DNA of 5,784 bases from Lysobacterales bacterium CG_4_10_14_3_um_filter_64_11 (GTDB taxonomy: Bacteria > Pseudomonadota > Gammaproteobacteria > Xanthomonadales > Xanthomonadaceae): the NCBI GenBank assembly GCA_002782905.1, contig PFJA01000182.1, positions 1-5,784 on the forward strand, in the 5' to 3' direction. Numbering within the stretch: the stretch's first letter is position 1; each line of letters starts with the position of its first letter. Below are positions 5,710-5,784 of this stretch, piece by piece. The notes beneath the pieces are model-generated. The model was not told where the DNA came from, made no database searches, and saw nothing but the letters and a program-made list of their open reading frames with translations. A program made the position numbers and the translations under genes.

Positions 5710-5784
5710 ATGTCGCTGCGAATGACCACCCTTAGCCTGGCCCTGGCGCTGGCATTGCCTGGCGTTGCCACTGCCGCCGACCTG
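5710..5784 (+). CDS. tolC: Start of a secreted protein, probably the TolC outer-membrane efflux channel (cut by window edge)
   Basis: Only 25 codons are present. They encode a Sec signal peptide: a short N-region with R4, a hydrophobic core at about 7-16 (TLSLALALAL), and a cleavage region GVATA followed by ADL. Mature TolC-family proteins in related bacteria start with a similar A/E-D/N-L sequence before their first helix, and TolC lies directly after pcm in the Stenotrophomonas cluster. The outer-membrane factor is also the one pump part not otherwise found here. That it is an exported protein is well supported; its identity as TolC is inferred from context, since no channel domain falls in the window. 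Confidence 0.6.
   Translation, partial: MSLRMTTLSLALALALPGVATAADL

Noticed and set aside
1..5784. CRISPR array, tRNA/rRNA genes, insertion sequences or attachment sites
   Set aside because: Coding genes fill almost the whole window; the gaps are 9, 90, 135 and 45 bases and show no such structures.

Overview
The window is a gene-dense, GC-rich piece of a proteobacterial chromosome. It carries most of a tripartite RND multidrug efflux locus. Gene order and protein features match the cluster described in Stenotrophomonas maltophilia as smeP-smeO-smeRo-pcm-tolCSm (recalled, not searched). I therefore infer a gammaproteobacterium of the Xanthomonadales/Lysobacterales. The genus cannot be settled from this sequence, and the symbols used are by analogy with that cluster.

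Layout. Positions 1-2949 (minus) hold an RND inner-membrane permease, open for 983 codons and cut by the left edge just before its C-terminal end. Nine bases upstream, 2959-4065 (minus) encodes the lipoprotein periplasmic adaptor, so adaptor and permease form one leftward operon. A 90-bp AT-rich intergenic region (4066-4155) separates it from a divergent TetR-family regulator (4156-4875, plus). The regulator is followed by a protein-L-isoaspartate O-methyltransferase-family gene (5011-5664). The first 25 codons of a secreted protein, most likely the TolC outer-membrane channel, run off the right edge (5710-5784).

How the parts fit. Permease and adaptor have no outer-membrane factor gene between or beside them on the minus strand. 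The presumed TolC on the other side of the regulator would complete the pump. The TetR protein is expected to bind the divergent intergenic region, where near-consensus -10 boxes for both directions overlap each other and an imperfect palindrome, so one bound dimer could block both promoters. In S. maltophilia the equivalent regulator is reported to repress both smeOP and pcm-tolC.

Most notable sequence-level points: (1) a perfect 10-bp inverted repeat flanks the divergent promoters and puts the same 10-nt element in both mRNA leaders; (2) the methyltransferase lacks the active-site Ser of canonical Pcm enzymes; (3) three 11-bp tandem repeats lie just upstream of the tolC ribosome binding site; (4) a short ORF with a good ribosome binding site overlaps the regulator stop codon as ATGA. 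The locus type itself is known, so I do not claim a new system.
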